A stretch of 64,000 nucleotides of DNA from an uncultured Saprospirales bacterium (GCA_937864265.1 CALMIR010000169.1:23333-87332); one strand, 5' to 3'. Numbered from the stretch's first letter, positions 26,206-35,835 are shown. Program-made: numbers and translations. The notes: generated from the letters alone by a model not told the origin.

Positions 26206-27240
26206 TTACCTGGATACTCGGCCACTGGCATCACCAGCCATGAGGTTCTCCACTTCTTGAACACTTACCAAGTTGGCATCGCCATATATACTATGTTTTA
26301 ATGCAGAAGCAGCTACGGCAAATCGCAGCGCCTTTTCATCGTTGTTATAGGTTAAAAGGCCATATATCAACCCCCCCATAAAACTGTCACCTCCACCCAC
26401 TCTATCCACTATGTGCGTCAGGTTATAACTGGGTGACTGGATCATATCTGTACCATTATATAGCACGCCCGACCAGGTATTGTGGCTGGCACTAAGCGAG
26501 CCGCGAAGCGTGATAATGACTTTTTTGCATTTAGGAAAACGAGCCATGAGTTGTTCACAAACGGAGCGATAGGCAGTGGCTTCCATCGTATGCCCTTGAG
26601 TGACATCAACACCTAGTGGATGAATATCAAAATGTTTTTCTGCATCTTCTTCATTACCCAAAATAACATCGCAACCCGCAACCAGGTCTGGCATGATATC
26701 ACTTGGTTTTTTACCGTATTTCCACAAGTTTTTGCGGTAATTGAGGTCGGTGGAAACCGTAATTCCTAACTTGTTGGCCACCTGCACAGCTTCCAGGCAG
26801 GCATCGGCAGCACCTTGACTGACCGCAGGCGTTATACCTGTCCAATGAAACCAAGTGGCGCCTTCCAATACTTTTTCCCAGTCAATCATACCTGCTTCAA
26901 TAGTGGCCATGCCGGAATGGGCGCGATCGTAAATGACTTTTGCCCCTCTGCTCATGGCACCTGATTCGCAGAAGTAAATCCCCAGTCGTTCGCCACCACG
27001 CTGTATGTGATCTAAATTCACCTTTCGACCTCTGAGAGCCTGCATAGCAGCATCGCCAATATCATTGTTGGGAATCCGGCTTACAAAACTAACCGGAATA
27101 CCATAGTTAGCCAATGAAACGGCTACATTGCTTTCTCCTCCCCCATAGATGGCATCGAAAGAGTGTGCCTGGTTAAAGCGAAGGTATCCTGGCGGGCTTA
27201 AACGCAGCATGATTTCTCCGAATGTGATCACTTTTTCCAT
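26206..27240 (-). CDS. kdgK: 2-keto-3-deoxygluconate (KDG) kinase
   Basis: PfkB-family sugar kinase, phosphorylating KDG to KDPG in the cytosol. Seen: ITFGEIMLRLSPPG at the N-terminus, GGGESNVAVSLANYG, TDLNYRKNLW, and the PfkB signature VDRVGGGDSFMGGLIYG with the catalytic Asp. The ATG at 27240 (MEKVITF) is preferred to one at 27249 because family members begin there. Lies between uxaC and eda in the operon. Confidence 0.93.
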   Translation of the reverse strand: MEKVITFGEIMLRLSPPGYLRFNQAHSFDAIYGGGESNVAVSLANYGIPVSFVSRIPNNDIGDAAMQALRGRKVNLDHIQRGGERLGIYFCESGAMSRGAKVIYDRAHSGMATIEAGMIDWEKVLEGATWFHWTGITPAVSQGAADACLEAVQVANKLGITVSTDLNYRKNLWKYGKKPSDIMPDLVAGCDVILGNEEDAEKHFDIHPLGVDVTQGHTMEATAYRSVCEQLMARFPKCKKVIITLRGSLSASHNTWSGVLYNGTDMIQSPSYNLTHIVDRVGGGDSFMGGLIYGLLTYNNDEKALRFAVAASALKHSIYGDANLVSVQEVENLMAGDASGRVSR

Positions 27241-27264
27241 GAATAACAAGCGTTTTAATATTTT

Positions 27265-28710
27265 TTAATTAACTGATGATTGATTCGCCTCCATTTGTTG
27301 AGCAGAAAGGTCGAATTGGAAGTATTCTTTGGCATTGTAATAGCAGACGTCTTGAATCAACTTTCCGATCCAGGGTAGGTCATTGGGTAATTCACCTTTT
27401 TCTATTTCTGTACCAAGGAGATTGCACAGTATTCTTCTGAAATACTCGTGCCTTGGAAAAGAGAGAAAGCTTCTGGAATCTGTGAGCATGCCTACAAAGC
27501 GACTGAGCAAGCCCATATTGGACAGGGTGTTGAGTTGTTGTTCTATTCCATCCTTTTGATCTAAAAACCACCATGCTGATCCCCATTGAATTTTGCCAGC
27601 TACGCTACCGTCATTGAAATTGCCGATCATGGTAGCAAAAGCGGCATTATCAGCAGGGTTGAGGTTGTAAATAATAGTTTGAGTCAGCTTGTTTTCGCGA
27701 TCGAGTGTATCGAGGAAGCGGGAAAGATTTGAGGCTTGGGGGTAATCACCGATAGAATCCCATCCGGTATCTGCTCCCAACAAGTGCTGCATTCGGCTAT
27801 TGGTATTGCGGATGGCCCCCAGGTGGAACTGCTGAGTCCAACCTTTTTCCCAGTTCCATAAGGCAAAATGGTAAATTAGCGCTGATTTGAAAGCCCTTTG
27901 CGCCGCATCATCTATTTTTCTGCCGTGCCGCAGATTTTGGAAATGAATAGCTACTTCTTTTTCAGAAAAATCAGTAGCATACATCCGATCTAAACCGTGG
28001 TCAGATAGGCGGCAGCCTTGTGTGGCAAAATAATCGTGTCGGCTTTTTAGTGCCTCCAGCAAATCTTGGAAAGTAAAAATTTCAATATTGGCTGCTGCGG
28101 ATAAATGCGCTAAGTACTGATTGTAGCTTTGTGGGTCATCACAAGCCATGGCTTTGTCGGGGCGGAAAGTTGGAAAAACATAAGGGAGTGTTTGATCAGC
28201 AGCAATGAGTTGGTGATGGCTCAAATCGTCAATTGGGTCGTCGGTAGTGCAGAGCCATTCTACCCGCATTCTTTTTAAAAGCTGTTTGACGGAATACTCG
28301 GGCTGTTGCAGAAGATTGGAACAATGAGTATAAATTTCAGCAGCACTTTGCTTATTGAGCAGTGTATTTACATCAAAATAGCGTTGCAGTTCGAGGTGTG
28401 TCCAGTGATAAAGTGGATTGCGCATGGTATAGGGAACGGTGGCAGCCCATTGTTCAAATTTTTCATAATCGGAAGCTGCACCTGTACAATAATGTTCTTC
28501 TATACCATTGCTGCGCATGGCTCGCCATTTATAATGATCGCCATAAAGCCATGCCTGTGTTAGATTTTCAAAGCCGATATCCTGAGCTATGTCTTTGGGC
28601 GATAAATGATTGTGATAGTCAACAATAGGCATTGGGCGGGCATATTCTTCATATAAATCAATAGCGGTGTCGCTGTACAGTAAAAAGTGTTGATCCAAAA
28701 AAGAACGCAT
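27265..28710 (-). CDS. uxaC: Glucuronate (uronate) isomerase UxaC
   Basis: Converts D-glucuronate to D-fructuronate and D-galacturonate to D-tagaturonate. The 481-aa protein belongs to the amidohydrolase-fold uronate isomerases: PIVDYHNHLSPKDIAQD near the N-terminus (metal-binding His pair), WRAMRSNGIEEHYCTG, LRVEWLCTTDDPIDDL-type block (as MRVEWLCTTDDP), HLGAIRNTNSRM, and GMLTDSRSFLSFPRHEYFRRILC at the C-terminus. Family length about 470. Operon gene between uxaB and kdgK. Confidence 0.96.
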   Translation of the reverse strand: MRSFLDQHFLLYSDTAIDLYEEYARPMPIVDYHNHLSPKDIAQDIGFENLTQAWLYGDHYKWRAMRSNGIEEHYCTGAASDYEKFEQWAATVPYTMRNPLYHWTHLELQRYFDVNTLLNKQSAAEIYTHCSNLLQQPEYSVKQLLKRMRVEWLCTTDDPIDDLSHHQLIAADQTLPYVFPTFRPDKAMACDDPQSYNQYLAHLSAAANIEIFTFQDLLEALKSRHDYFATQGCRLSDHGLDRMYATDFSEKEVAIHFQNLRHGRKIDDAAQRAFKSALIYHFALWNWEKGWTQQFHLGAIRNTNSRMQHLLGADTGWDSIGDYPQASNLSRFLDTLDRENKLTQTIIYNLNPADNAAFATMIGNFNDGSVAGKIQWGSAWWFLDQKDGIEQQLNTLSNMGLLSRFVGMLTDSRSFLSFPRHEYFRRILCNLLGTEIEKGELPNDLPWIGKLIQDVCYYNAKEYFQFDLSAQQMEANQSSVN

Positions 28711-28763
28711 AATGATATTAATTTGAAAGGAAAAGTTTTAAAATAAGCACAGGAGACCATGGG

Positions 28764-30278
28764 TTAATGTGTATTGGCATCGGCCTCATTTTGGGCAAGT
28801 ACCCGCAAAAGGTTTTCTTCTTTGTCCTGTATTTGCGATAAAAAACCAACCAACCTTTCTTCCAGACCTGGAAAATCAAAGGATGTTCCGAGCCAAAAGC
28901 TTTGTTCAGCCAAAAAAGCTCGGACTACCTCGCTTAGGTCATTCAGATTCCAAATTTCGTACCAACGGGGTGCAAAATCATCGCGCAGATAGTAGCGTTT
29001 TCCTGAAAAATGACCAAACCAGCCTTTTTCATCCTGACCTTTGATACGCATAAAATAAATAAAACCAGCCATACCAAAAACAAAAGAAGTAGGTAGTTTT
29101 CCTTGCTTATCGATATACGATTGGAGTAGGGGAACACATCTGGTTTGCATTTTGGTGGTATATTGGAAACTGATGTCCAGCCAGTGATGATTCAAAAAAG
29201 GATTTTTAAAGCGCTCGAGTACTTTGTCGGCAAAATCTTTCGCTTGCTCGCGATCTATTGCATCGGGTAGAGCTGGTATCAATTCTCTGTGCAACATTTT
29301 TTCCATAAAATAACCAAACCAAGCTTCGCTGGCCGCTTCATATACGGTGGTGAACCCACATAGCCAAGCCAAGCCGCAGTTGATGGTATGAAAAGCGTTT
29401 AATAAGCGCAATTTCAGTGTTCTAAATAAGCTGATGTCCTCTTGGATGATTACACCTGGGTGCGCCTTTGCAAATTGTATCTTATGGGCAAGTTGCTCAT
29501 TTCCCTCGATCGCCCAAAGTAGGTAAGGCTCAGAAACAATGAGGAGTGAATCTTTATATCCTAGTTGGTCTTGCCATTTTGCTGAAATGGCTGGCGCTGG
29601 CGTACCTGAAACAATGCGGTCAACTAGTGTATCACAGAAATAGTTGGCCTCATTAAGCCATTTTATGAATTCCAAATCTAAGCCCAAGCGATTGGCAAGT
29701 GTTACTAATAGTTGACGGAGAACATGACCATTGTGGTCGATTAATTCTGTAGGTAATACCACCAGACCTTTTGTAGGATCGCCTTGAAATGCCTGATAGC
29801 GAGTATGCAAAACAGCTAGTAATTTGGCAGGAAAACTGTGGGGTGGATTTTCTAATATACTATCTTTCTCTTCCAAGCGCAGCCCCATTTCAGTCGTATT
29901 GGAGAGGACAATTTCCAAGTCAGGGCTTTGAGCCAGTTGGAGCACTGCCGACCAATCCAGTGTGGCATCAATAACCCGGCTAATGGCACCAACTCGCTGA
30001 AAGGACTCCGACACCGAGCCGTTTTGTCGCCCCCGCATGCAAAGGGTATAGACGTTATCTTGTTGTTCAAACGCTTCTAAGCTACCCTGGCTTGTTGATT
30101 TTACCACCACAATGCGCCCTTCAAATATACCTTTTTTATTGCCTTCATCAATCACACAATCACATAAGCCTCGTAGCAACACACCTGTTCCAAATTGCAA
30201 TACCCGCTCTGGCGCATTCCAATAACTTGTGGGTATTTGATCGTGTTGAATGAGGTAGTTGCGGTTTAAAACATCCAT
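28764..30278 (-). CDS. uxaB: Tagaturonate reductase UxaB (mannitol dehydrogenase family)
   Basis: NADH-dependent reduction of D-tagaturonate to D-altronate. The 504-aa protein shows the family blocks RVLQFGTGVLLRGLCDCVID (nucleotide binding), VLSNTTEMGL, ALIDHNG-type TELIDHNGHVLR, CDTLVDRIVSGTP, and the catalytic KLRLLNAFHTINCGLAWLCG region with Lys/Asn/His. It resembles UxaB more than UxuB (fructuronate reductase). No altronate dehydratase (UxaA) gene is in the window, while mannonate dehydratase UxuA is, so its true substrate here may be fructuronate, or another enzyme may dehydrate altronate. Confidence 0.9.
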   Translation of the reverse strand: MDVLNRNYLIQHDQIPTSYWNAPERVLQFGTGVLLRGLCDCVIDEGNKKGIFEGRIVVVKSTSQGSLEAFEQQDNVYTLCMRGRQNGSVSESFQRVGAISRVIDATLDWSAVLQLAQSPDLEIVLSNTTEMGLRLEEKDSILENPPHSFPAKLLAVLHTRYQAFQGDPTKGLVVLPTELIDHNGHVLRQLLVTLANRLGLDLEFIKWLNEANYFCDTLVDRIVSGTPAPAISAKWQDQLGYKDSLLIVSEPYLLWAIEGNEQLAHKIQFAKAHPGVIIQEDISLFRTLKLRLLNAFHTINCGLAWLCGFTTVYEAASEAWFGYFMEKMLHRELIPALPDAIDREQAKDFADKVLERFKNPFLNHHWLDISFQYTTKMQTRCVPLLQSYIDKQGKLPTSFVFGMAGFIYFMRIKGQDEKGWFGHFSGKRYYLRDDFAPRWYEIWNLNDLSEVVRAFLAEQSFWLGTSFDFPGLEERLVGFLSQIQDKEENLLRVLAQNEADANTH

Positions 30279-30349
30279 GAAGCAAATGGTTTTAGTAATA
30301 AAACGGAGGGATTTAGTTACTCCCTGACTTGTAAGCCTACATTAGTATC

Positions 30350-31591
30350 TTAATCTTGCGATTGATTATTTAAATGATCGTGCCAGGTAGCCATTAAGCG
30401 AAGGCTAAACGAGGTAGCTATATCGCGTACATATAAGCGCATTGCTCCATCCTTGGACCATTTACGCCAGCTTTCCCAAATAGCACCTCTGAGGTTTGGA
30501 TCAGGGTGGTCACTCGGGAGTTGATTGGCAAGCACCCATTCAAGGGATTTGATGGCATTGGGCTGGAATTCGTCATATCCTGCTTCCCAAAGGCGCAACC
30601 ATATTAGGCCGGCATAAGCAGTAGCCGAACCACATATCGAAGCGGCATCGTAGCTCTCGTCCATTCGGTTGGTATAATAAATATGCCCCTGCTTTTGTTG
30701 CCACTTTTGTACTGTTCGCATGGTGCGTGCGGCAGCCTCTAGGTAGCGGCTGTCCTGAGTGAGGGAATAAGCTTCGATTAGGCTCTCGGCGTACCAAATA
30801 TTGAACCGAGGGTGTAGTTTCCCGCTGGGTTCATGGTTGGGGTGATAATCCAGCCAAAGCCCATTTTCGTGTTGTTTAGCAAGTAAGCTATTGCTGAGGT
30901 TGAGGAAAACATCTCGATAGGCTGATTTTCCTGTATGCAAATACATGTCTTTAAATAAAAATCCTTCATTATTAGGCCGGGTTACGAGATGCAAAGGCAA
31001 GCTATCGCCCGGGTAGTGAGGGCTGCGTGTTTTCCAAATCTCTCCTGTTTTGAAATCGACGATGTCGTACAAAACACCTTCTTCAGGTAGATACAAATGA
31101 TGCATGGCCCAGTGTCCGGCACTAGTTGCTACATGGGCATATTCTGGATTGCCTGTCAGGCGGCTCAATAAGAAAAGCCCAGGGCTTCCATCGGCTAAAG
31201 TCGTAAAATTGATCAAATGGGAAGCGACATCGCCCCCGTGTAAGCCGGCAAAGAAGCCAGCTAATGGGCCTTCTGTTATAGCTTGAGATGCCCACCAGTC
31301 GCCAGCTTTGATAGACGTGTTCAGGAAGCTTGAATCGCCCGTAATGCGAAAAGCCTCCAGTAAACCGTAAATTACTTGTCCGGTATGCCAGGCGGGTTCG
31401 TATTCTTGCCATTGGCCGCTTATCAGTTCGTAATCGCAGCGAGAACTACCAACTTCATTAATGAGTACATCAGCTGCATATTGCCCGCTCAACTGAATGG
31501 CCTGCTCAATTTCTTCCAGGTTGAATGGCTTGTTTTGTGCAATCAGAAGATGGCTTCCTAGTAATAAGACTAATAATCTGTAAATACGCAT
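30350..31591 (-). CDS. Secreted (alpha/alpha)6-barrel glycosidase-like protein
   Basis: About 413 aa with a signal peptide (RIYRLLVLLLGSHLLIAQ). The repeating helices with Trp/Tyr/His-rich turns (EPAWHTGQVIYGLLEAFRITGDSSFL, GLHGGDVASHLINF, RFNIWYAESLIEAYSLTQDSRYL, MDESYDAASICGSATAYAGLIWLRLW) are typical of six-hairpin glycosidases and polysaccharide lyases. I cannot assign a GH or PL family. As first gene of the uronate operon it probably trims uronate-containing oligosaccharides in the periplasm. Two near starts (31597, 31591); the second gives the cleaner signal peptide. Confidence 0.8.
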   Translation of the reverse strand: MRIYRLLVLLLGSHLLIAQNKPFNLEEIEQAIQLSGQYAADVLINEVGSSRCDYELISGQWQEYEPAWHTGQVIYGLLEAFRITGDSSFLNTSIKAGDWWASQAITEGPLAGFFAGLHGGDVASHLINFTTLADGSPGLFLLSRLTGNPEYAHVATSAGHWAMHHLYLPEEGVLYDIVDFKTGEIWKTRSPHYPGDSLPLHLVTRPNNEGFLFKDMYLHTGKSAYRDVFLNLSNSLLAKQHENGLWLDYHPNHEPSGKLHPRFNIWYAESLIEAYSLTQDSRYLEAAARTMRTVQKWQQKQGHIYYTNRMDESYDAASICGSATAYAGLIWLRLWEAGYDEFQPNAIKSLEWVLANQLPSDHPDPNLRGAIWESWRKWSKDGAMRLYVRDIATSFSLRLMATWHDHLNNQSQD

Positions 31592-31647
31592 TCCCATAGG
31601 CTTTTGATCTTTTTTTAAACGTTGCCTTTTAGGTTTTCCCTTACAAA

Positions 31648-31686
31648 CCTGATAGGATTCATAAATATGTACTTGTTTCTATCAGG
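31648..31686. promoter_or_regulatory. Inverted repeat in the divergent promoter region
   Basis: CCTGATAG (31648-31655) and CTATCAGG (31679-31686), perfect 8-base arms separated by 23 bases, lie in the 137-base gap between the leftward uronate operon and the rightward enolase/sulfatase pair. Spacing of arm centres is about three helical turns, which could suit two operator half-sites or a looping regulator. It does not match the LacI palindrome found near 42.4-43.7 kb. Confidence 0.35.
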
Positions 31687-31734
31687 GTATGCTTTGTTTC
31701 CTGCGTTTTTAGATGGAATAAATGCTATTTAAAA

Positions 31735-33036
31735 ATGAGAAAATATATTTCAGAACACAATAACAGCAATAAATTATCCAGAAGGCAGTGGTTCAAACAA
31801 GGCGCTGGCCTTGGTGCTTTGGCTTTATCGCCATTTTCTATATCTGCTGAAATTCTCGAATCGCAGCATAAGCCTAACTATGTACCGCTGAAGCCCTTAG
31901 AAAACATTAAGGAATTGATCAATAGCCCTGTCGTCATTGATCGGATAGAAATACTGCGATTTGGCAAAGAATATATGACACGTACAACAACCAGAGATGG
32001 TGTAGTAGGCTATAGTATGGGTAATAATCGCATTCCCAATTTGTTGACGATTTATAAGGATTTGGTTGCGCCTTTTTTCATTGGTAAAGATGCTCGCGAA
32101 TTGGCGGTGATGTGGGATCAGTTTTATTACAATAGCAAGGAACGGGTTTATAAATATGCATCTATGCCTTTGTGGAATTGTTTTGGGCAAGTGGAGGTTA
32201 CATTGCTTGATATTTTAGGAAAGGTCGCTCAAAAGCCGGTTTGTGAACTTTTAGGCAAAGTGTTGAGTACCGAAATTCCGGTGTATTTATCTAGCTTGCG
32301 AAGGGATACTTCGCCCGAACAGGAGTGTGAATGGCTTGGCGAAAGGGTAGAAGCTTGCCAGGCCAAATCTATTAAGATAAAAATAGGAGGACGTATGTCT
32401 AAAAATGTCGATGCCTATCCCGGACGAACAGAAAACCTTGTATCATACGCCCGCAAGTTTTTTGGCGATGACATGGACATCAACGTGGATGCCAATGGCA
32501 GTTATGATGTGGCTAAAGCGATTGAAGTTGGGCGGATGTTGGAAGATTATGGGATTGGATTTTACGAAGAGCCTTGCGAATGGGAGGATTTCGTGGCGCA
32601 TCAACAAGTAGCTGATGTGCTGCGCATTACAATAGCCGGGGGAGAACAGGATTATAGCTTGCCTAAATGGGAATGGATGATGGCCAATGGTGCTTTGGAG
32701 CTTATCCAGCCAGACATAATGTACAATGGTGGTATTTTACGCACCATTCATGTAGCGAATATGGCCATGCGCTACAACCTGCCGGTAACGACACACAACC
32801 CCCGGAATAATGCCGAGTATGCCAATTTACTGCATCTGGCTGCTGTATTGCCCAATTTGGGGCCCTTTCAGGAATACAGGGCGGAAATACCCAAAGGTAA
32901 AATTCCTTATACCCCTGAAATAAGCTGCCACAATGGGCATGTATCTATTTTAACCCAACCCGGAATGGGTATTCAGTACGATCCTGACTTTATGAATCAG
33001 GCTGAAGTATTGGCATTGATAAATCAGACTTGGTAA
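31735..33036 (+). CDS. Tat-exported enolase-superfamily enzyme (mandelate racemase type)
   Basis: A 433-aa protein with a twin-arginine signal (SRRQWFKQGAGLGALAL, residues 15-31). The barrel shows an SIKIKIGG strand (K-x-K base motif), metal ligands in INVDANGSY (Asp), FYEEP (Glu) and AGGEQD (Glu), and VTTHNPRN with a His on the opposite face, so a mandelate-racemase-like Lys/His pair is likely. Such enzymes dehydrate or epimerise sugar acids such as mannonate or galactonate. Export to the periplasm is unusual for this step. It overlaps or adjoins the sulfatase gene; substrate unknown. Confidence 0.85.
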   Translation: MRKYISEHNNSNKLSRRQWFKQGAGLGALALSPFSISAEILESQHKPNYVPLKPLENIKELINSPVVIDRIEILRFGKEYMTRTTTRDGVVGYSMGNNRIPNLLTIYKDLVAPFFIGKDARELAVMWDQFYYNSKERVYKYASMPLWNCFGQVEVTLLDILGKVAQKPVCELLGKVLSTEIPVYLSSLRRDTSPEQECEWLGERVEACQAKSIKIKIGGRMSKNVDAYPGRTENLVSYARKFFGDDMDINVDANGSYDVAKAIEVGRMLEDYGIGFYEEPCEWEDFVAHQQVADVLRITIAGGEQDYSLPKWEWMMANGALELIQPDIMYNGGILRTIHVANMAMRYNLPVTTHNPRNNAEYANLLHLAAVLPNLGPFQEYRAEIPKGKIPYTPEISCHNGHVSILTQPGMGIQYDPDFMNQAEVLALINQTW

Positions 33037-33050
33037 AAGCACCATTGGGT

Positions 33051-34622
33051 ATGCGCTATATTTTGATTTTACTCCTTGTTGCATCGAGCATTTTTTTTTC
33101 AGACTCTGAACACAAAAGTTACAAGAATCAGCAGCCTAATATTGTGCTAATTCTAGCCGATGATCTGGGTTTTAGCGATCTGGGTGCTTATGGCTCAGAA
33201 ATCAGTACCCCTAATCTGGATCAATTAGCCGATCAAGGAGTCTGTTTTACGCAGTTTTACAATGCGGCTCGTTGTTGCCCCTCACGGGCTTCGTTACTTA
33301 CGGGCTTGTACCCGCATCAAGTAGGTATGGGAGGCATGGTTGCCCATTCAGGCAAAGTACGGCCAGAGGGACCTTATCAAGGGTATCTGCGTCACGACAG
33401 TTGCCAAACCATTGCTGAGGCTTTGAAACCTTTAGGATATAAAACATACATGTCGGGGAAATGGCATGTGGGCGAGCATGAAAAGGATTGGCCTTTGCAG
33501 CGGGGCTTTGATCGCTATTTTGGGCTTATCAGTGGTGCAAGTAGTTATTATGAATTACTGGATGAGGGGGATCGAACCCGGATTATGTTATTGGAGAATG
33601 CCCCATTCAAGCCCCAAGGAGATGATTTCTATATGACAGATGCTATTACAAATTACGCGCTGGAAGTACTGGATGAACATCACAACGCTTTTGCATCACA
33701 ACCTTTTTTCTTGTATCTGGCTTATACAGCACCTCATTGGCCTTTGCATGCTCCAGACTCCTTGATTCAAAAATACGAAAAAAAATATCAGGTGGGCTGG
33801 GATTCCATCCGCAGGAATCGCTATGACAAACAACTGGATAAAGGCTTATTTGGCAATAATCCACCAGCCTTGAGCAATCGAACTGAAGAAGTTAGTGCCT
33901 GGCCGCAAGCAACTAATAGTATTGATTGGGTGCGACGAATGGCAACTTATGCAGCTATGGTAGAACGAATGGATGAGGGTATCGGAAACGTATTGGAAGC
34001 ATTACGCGAGCAAGGACAATTAGAAAATACATTATTTTTATTTCTATCGGACAATGGTGCTAGTGCTGAAAATATTGAAGGAAGAGCACTTGACGAGCCT
34101 ACGATTCCCACAGGATATCCTGGATCATATCGAGCTTACTGCGAACCATGGGCAAATGTCAGCAATACTCCAATGCGTTATTATAAAAAGTGGATATACG
34201 AGGGCGGTATTGCTACCCCTGCTATCCTTTATTTTCAGGAGGGGCATTTTCCAGCAGGCAAGTGCATAAATACCCCCCTACATCTAATTGACATCATGCC
34301 TACCTTTTTGTACTTAGCAGGAAAAAAACAGGATGCTTCAAATGGAAACCTGCCTTTACCTGGAAAGAATATCATCCAGATGATAAAGGCAGAGACAAAT
34401 GTTCAAAACCGCCCGCTATTTTGGGAGCATGAAGGGCATAGAGCAGTCAGGTTAGGCGATTGGAAATTAGTAGCCAAAGCCAAAACAGACTGGGAACTTT
34501 ACCATATAGCACATGACCGAAGTGAAACACAAAATATGGCTGACTTTTATCCAGACAAGGTCGCGAAGATGGAAAAATTATACCTCGAATGGGCTCAGAA
34601 AGTAGGCGTGAAATTAGAATAA
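33051..34622 (+). CDS. Secreted sulfatase (arylsulfatase family, S1)
   Basis: A 523-aa protein with a signal peptide from the ATG at 33051 (MRYILILLLVASSIFFS); an upstream TTG at 33030 would add seven non-signal residues. Metal-binding Asp36/37 in LILADDLGFSDLG, formylglycine motif C-C-P-S-R-A-S-L-L-T-G (Cys75), SGKWHVGEH and APHWPLHAP give an active type I sulfatase with Ca2+ site. The formylglycine-generating enzyme is not in the window. With beta-glucuronidase and uronate genes around it, it suggests a sulfated uronate-containing polysaccharide (for example ulvan- or glycosaminoglycan-like) as substrate; that is inference. Convergent with uxuA, 15 bases apart. Confidence 0.93.
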   Translation: MRYILILLLVASSIFFSDSEHKSYKNQQPNIVLILADDLGFSDLGAYGSEISTPNLDQLADQGVCFTQFYNAARCCPSRASLLTGLYPHQVGMGGMVAHSGKVRPEGPYQGYLRHDSCQTIAEALKPLGYKTYMSGKWHVGEHEKDWPLQRGFDRYFGLISGASSYYELLDEGDRTRIMLLENAPFKPQGDDFYMTDAITNYALEVLDEHHNAFASQPFFLYLAYTAPHWPLHAPDSLIQKYEKKYQVGWDSIRRNRYDKQLDKGLFGNNPPALSNRTEEVSAWPQATNSIDWVRRMATYAAMVERMDEGIGNVLEALREQGQLENTLFLFLSDNGASAENIEGRALDEPTIPTGYPGSYRAYCEPWANVSNTPMRYYKKWIYEGGIATPAILYFQEGHFPAGKCINTPLHLIDIMPTFLYLAGKKQDASNGNLPLPGKNIIQMIKAETNVQNRPLFWEHEGHRAVRLGDWKLVAKAKTDWELYHIAHDRSETQNMADFYPDKVAKMEKLYLEWAQKVGVKLE

Positions 34623-34637
34623 TATTTTTTTCATACG

Positions 34638-35825
34638 TTATTCATTCAACATTTTCCAACTAAGTGTTTCTGCAACACCCCTTATTTCCGCCAGCCCTTT
34701 GAGTCGCCCTACTGCCGTGTAGCCTGGATTGGTTTGAACATTGAGATCAGAAGCTAACCTATGGCCGTGGTCGGGGCGAAGAGGGATAGGCTTGTTGCGG
34801 TTTTGAGTTAGCCGGATGAGCGCATCGATAATTGCGACCATATTTGCAGAACCTCCGATATGATCAGCTTCGTAAAAACTGCCATCAGGCTCTAATTGGA
34901 CATTGCGTAAATGTAGGAAGTGAATACGATCGGAAAACTGATGAATTATGTCCAACAGATCATTATCACTCCTGGCACCTAAAGATCCCACACAATAGCA
35001 CAGGCCATTAGATGGGCTGGGAATACGATGGAAAAGGGCTGCCAAATCTGGCAAGGTGCTTACGACCCTGGGAAGGCCTAAAAGCGAGAAGGGCGGATCA
35101 TCTGGATGAATGGTCAATTTTATGCCGACTTCCTGAGCTACAGGCACTACAGCTTCCAAAAAGGCGTACATATTTTGCCGCAGGTCTTCAGGCTGAATCT
35201 CTTTGTAAGCTTCCAAGTGTTGGCGGAAGGTGTCAAGCGTATAACTTTCCTCGGCTCCTGGAAGGCCAGCGATGAGCGTTTTGATAAGTGTATCTTTCTG
35301 TGCGTCGCTCATAGATTCGACTCGCAATTGGGCATTGGCCCAAATATCGGAAGGATGATCAGCCTCAGCATCGGGGCGCTTGAGTAAAAAGCCGTCAAAA
35401 ATAGCCAGATCAGTGCGGTCAAACCTTAGGGCTGTACCGCCATGAGGCAACTGGAAAGACAAATCTGTCCTTGTCCAGTCAAGTACTGGCATGAAGTTAT
35501 AGCATACGGTAGCTATACCACAAGCAGCCAAGTTGTGTAAAGTGATAATGTAATTGCTCGTATATTTTTCCCAATTGCCCCGGCGCAGTTTGATATCTTC
35601 ATGTATCGGAACACTTTCCACTACAGACCAAGTCAGGTTATGTGCTACCAATTCTGCTTGCCGTTTTCTGATCTCTTCAATAGGCCAGATAGAGCCATTG
35701 GGTAAGTGATGTAAAGCCGTAACAATACCAGTAGCTCCTGCTTGGCGGGCAATGGATAAGTCAACTGGATCCTTAGGGCCAAACCAACGCCATGTATAAA
35801 TGAACGGATTGAAAGGTGTGTGCAT
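34638..35825 (-). CDS. uxuA: Mannonate dehydratase UxuA
   Basis: Dehydrates D-mannonate to 2-keto-3-deoxygluconate, feeding the KDG kinase/KDPG aldolase of the other operon. The 395-aa TIM-barrel protein shows TWRWFGPKDPVDLSIARQ, GATGIVTALHHLPNG, NFMPVLDWTRTDL, LTIHPDDPPF, LCYCVGSLGAR and RPDHGHRL, the metal-site His/Cys/Asp positions of the family. Length normal. Last gene of the leftward TonB receptor operon, 10 bases after the beta-glucuronidase. Confidence 0.96.
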   Translation of the reverse strand: MHTPFNPFIYTWRWFGPKDPVDLSIARQAGATGIVTALHHLPNGSIWPIEEIRKRQAELVAHNLTWSVVESVPIHEDIKLRRGNWEKYTSNYIITLHNLAACGIATVCYNFMPVLDWTRTDLSFQLPHGGTALRFDRTDLAIFDGFLLKRPDAEADHPSDIWANAQLRVESMSDAQKDTLIKTLIAGLPGAEESYTLDTFRQHLEAYKEIQPEDLRQNMYAFLEAVVPVAQEVGIKLTIHPDDPPFSLLGLPRVVSTLPDLAALFHRIPSPSNGLCYCVGSLGARSDNDLLDIIHQFSDRIHFLHLRNVQLEPDGSFYEADHIGGSANMVAIIDALIRLTQNRNKPIPLRPDHGHRLASDLNVQTNPGYTAVGRLKGLAEIRGVAETLSWKMLNE

Positions 35826-35835
35826 GATGAAAAAT

